Made by a program: the position numbers and the translations under genes
The notes under the pieces: model-generated
Told to the model about the DNA's origin: nothing
Database searches by the model: none
The model's input: the letters and a program-made list of their open reading frames with translations, nothing else
Assembly: GCF_013033965.1 (NCBI RefSeq)
Contig: NZ_WQFE01000001.1
Location: 310,001 to 374,000, forward strand
Source: Ruegeria atlantica
Lineage (GTDB): Bacteria > Pseudomonadota > Alphaproteobacteria > Rhodobacterales > Rhodobacteraceae
DNA: 64,000 bases
Direction of reading: 5' to 3'
Shown here: positions 63,501-64,000 of the stretch, piece by piece
How positions within the stretch are numbered: the stretch's first letter is position 1
How the letters are laid out: each line of letters starts with the position of its first letter

Positions 63501-64000
63501 TGCGTCAGTCCAAGCTTTCGGGCGGTGTCCTGAACCATTTGAACACGTTGCGCATTTGGCGGGTGCGAGGACAGGAAACTGTCTTCGGGGTCCGGAATGC
63601 GATCAAAGTACTTTGCGCCGATCAATGGGTCGTATCCTGCGTTATGAGTTAGAATTGTGCCCAATTGGTCAGCTTCAAGCTCAAAAGTCTTAACGTTTAA
63701 CTGGACACCCACTTCCGCCCCAATTTTCTGTGTGCGCTCCAGGTCTTCGCCCTCTTCTCCAAACAATTTACCCAGATTACTGAAAATCGCTGCGCTTTCC
63801 TGTGCGTTTTCGGCCTGGCGCGGGATATGACGCAGCAGATGATGCGCAGTTTCGTGCCCGAGTACAAAAGCCAGCTCATCTGGATTTTGCACGGACTGAA
63901 TCATGGAACGGGTCATAATGATCACCGGCTGACCCTTGTCGTCCAGCGTCTGAAACGCATTCGCCTCCGCTTGTGGATTGAGATCGACAAGAACCGTGAA
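63497..64000 (-). CDS. M48-family metalloprotease, partial (5-prime end beyond window)
   Basis: The window ends inside this gene, so the N-terminus is missing; the visible part is 167 residues. It has the zinc-binding GHETAHHLL (HExxH) with the preceding helix MIQSVQNPDELAFVL, the NAFQTLDDKGQPVIIMTR strand typical of M48 proteases and the third ligand Glu in FELEADQLG. It ends with SSHPPNAQRVQMV, also typical. The family degrades misfolded envelope proteins (BepA/YggG, HtpX). Membrane anchoring or export cannot be judged from this fragment. The frame stays open to position 64000. Confidence 0.9.
   Translation of the reverse strand, partial: FTVLVDLNPQAEANAFQTLDDKGQPVIIMTRSMIQSVQNPDELAFVLGHETAHHLLRHIPRQAENAQESAAIFSNLGKLFGEEGEDLERTQKIGAEVGVQLNVKTFELEADQLGTILTHNAGYDPLIGAKYFDRIPDPEDSFLSSHPPNAQRVQMVQDTARKLGLTQ

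Overview
The window looks like chromosomal DNA of a marine alphaproteobacterium of the Roseobacter group (Rhodobacteraceae). The evidence is the high GC content, the gene families (DUF2927, DUF6455, PhoX, Lrp-type regulator beside putA, a complete bhcRABCD cluster), the many ABC transporters and the frequent ATGA-type gene overlaps. I see one tRNA gene and about 58 protein genes. I see no insertion sequence, prophage, CRISPR array or rRNA. Coding density is high and no gap longer than about 300 bases lacks a feature; the longest holds the tRNA-Gly. The last gene runs off the right edge.

Layout. 1-2.1 kb: housekeeping hydrolase, tadA and rluB. 2.2-7.7 kb: a five-gene membrane module (XpaC-like, TelA-like, DUF2927 lipoprotein-like, SPFH/GYF, zinc ribbon with membrane anchor), preceded by an unannotated 29-residue hydrophobic ORF. 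7.8-10 kb: nitroreductase, dtd and glycerate 2-kinase. 10-17.2 kb: a CocE-type hydrolase followed by a complete peptide-type ABC transporter. 17.3-23.2 kb: phosphodiesterase, alpha/beta hydrolase, acyl-CoA synthetase, MsbA-like exporter and tRNA-Gly(TCC). 23.3-33.3 kb: two divergent amino-sugar operons. The leftward one has a BadF-type kinase, GntR regulator, SIS deaminase-like protein and nagA; the rightward one has murQ, an ABC sugar importer and a Gfo/Idh dehydrogenase. They share a short control region with mirrored repeats. 33.5-40.8 kb: PhoX-like phosphatase, TPR protein, Lrp regulator/putA pair and a rhomboid protease. 40.8-46.2 kb: the beta-hydroxyaspartate cycle (bhcR and bhcABCD), which converts glyoxylate to oxaloacetate. 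46.2-53 kb: suhB, LysR/metF pair, J-domain protein, YHS protein, YghU-type GST, SseB-like protein and a [4Fe-4S]-type uracil-DNA glycosylase. 53-57.7 kb: capsule export and precursor genes (kpsT, kpsE-like, kdsA, phosphohexomutase). 57.8-64 kb: AsmA-like protein, rimO, small secreted proteins, CDGSH protein, two DUF6455 paralogs, an IMPACT-family protein and a partial M48 protease.

How the genes work together. The amino-sugar operons can be read as one pathway: import, phosphorylation, lactyl ether cleavage by MurQ, deacetylation by NagA and deamination by the SIS protein, giving fructose-6-phosphate. The bhc operon lets the cell grow on C2 compounds such as glycolate without losing carbon as CO2; that cycle is established knowledge from Paracoccus denitrificans. 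The capsule genes pair Kdo synthesis with a Kps-type exporter, although no KpsM permease is in view. The least understood part is the XpaC/TelA/SPFH/zinc-ribbon module at 2.2-7.7 kb. It combines families that in Bacillus are tied to membrane stress (ydjGI) with the xpaC-telA pair.
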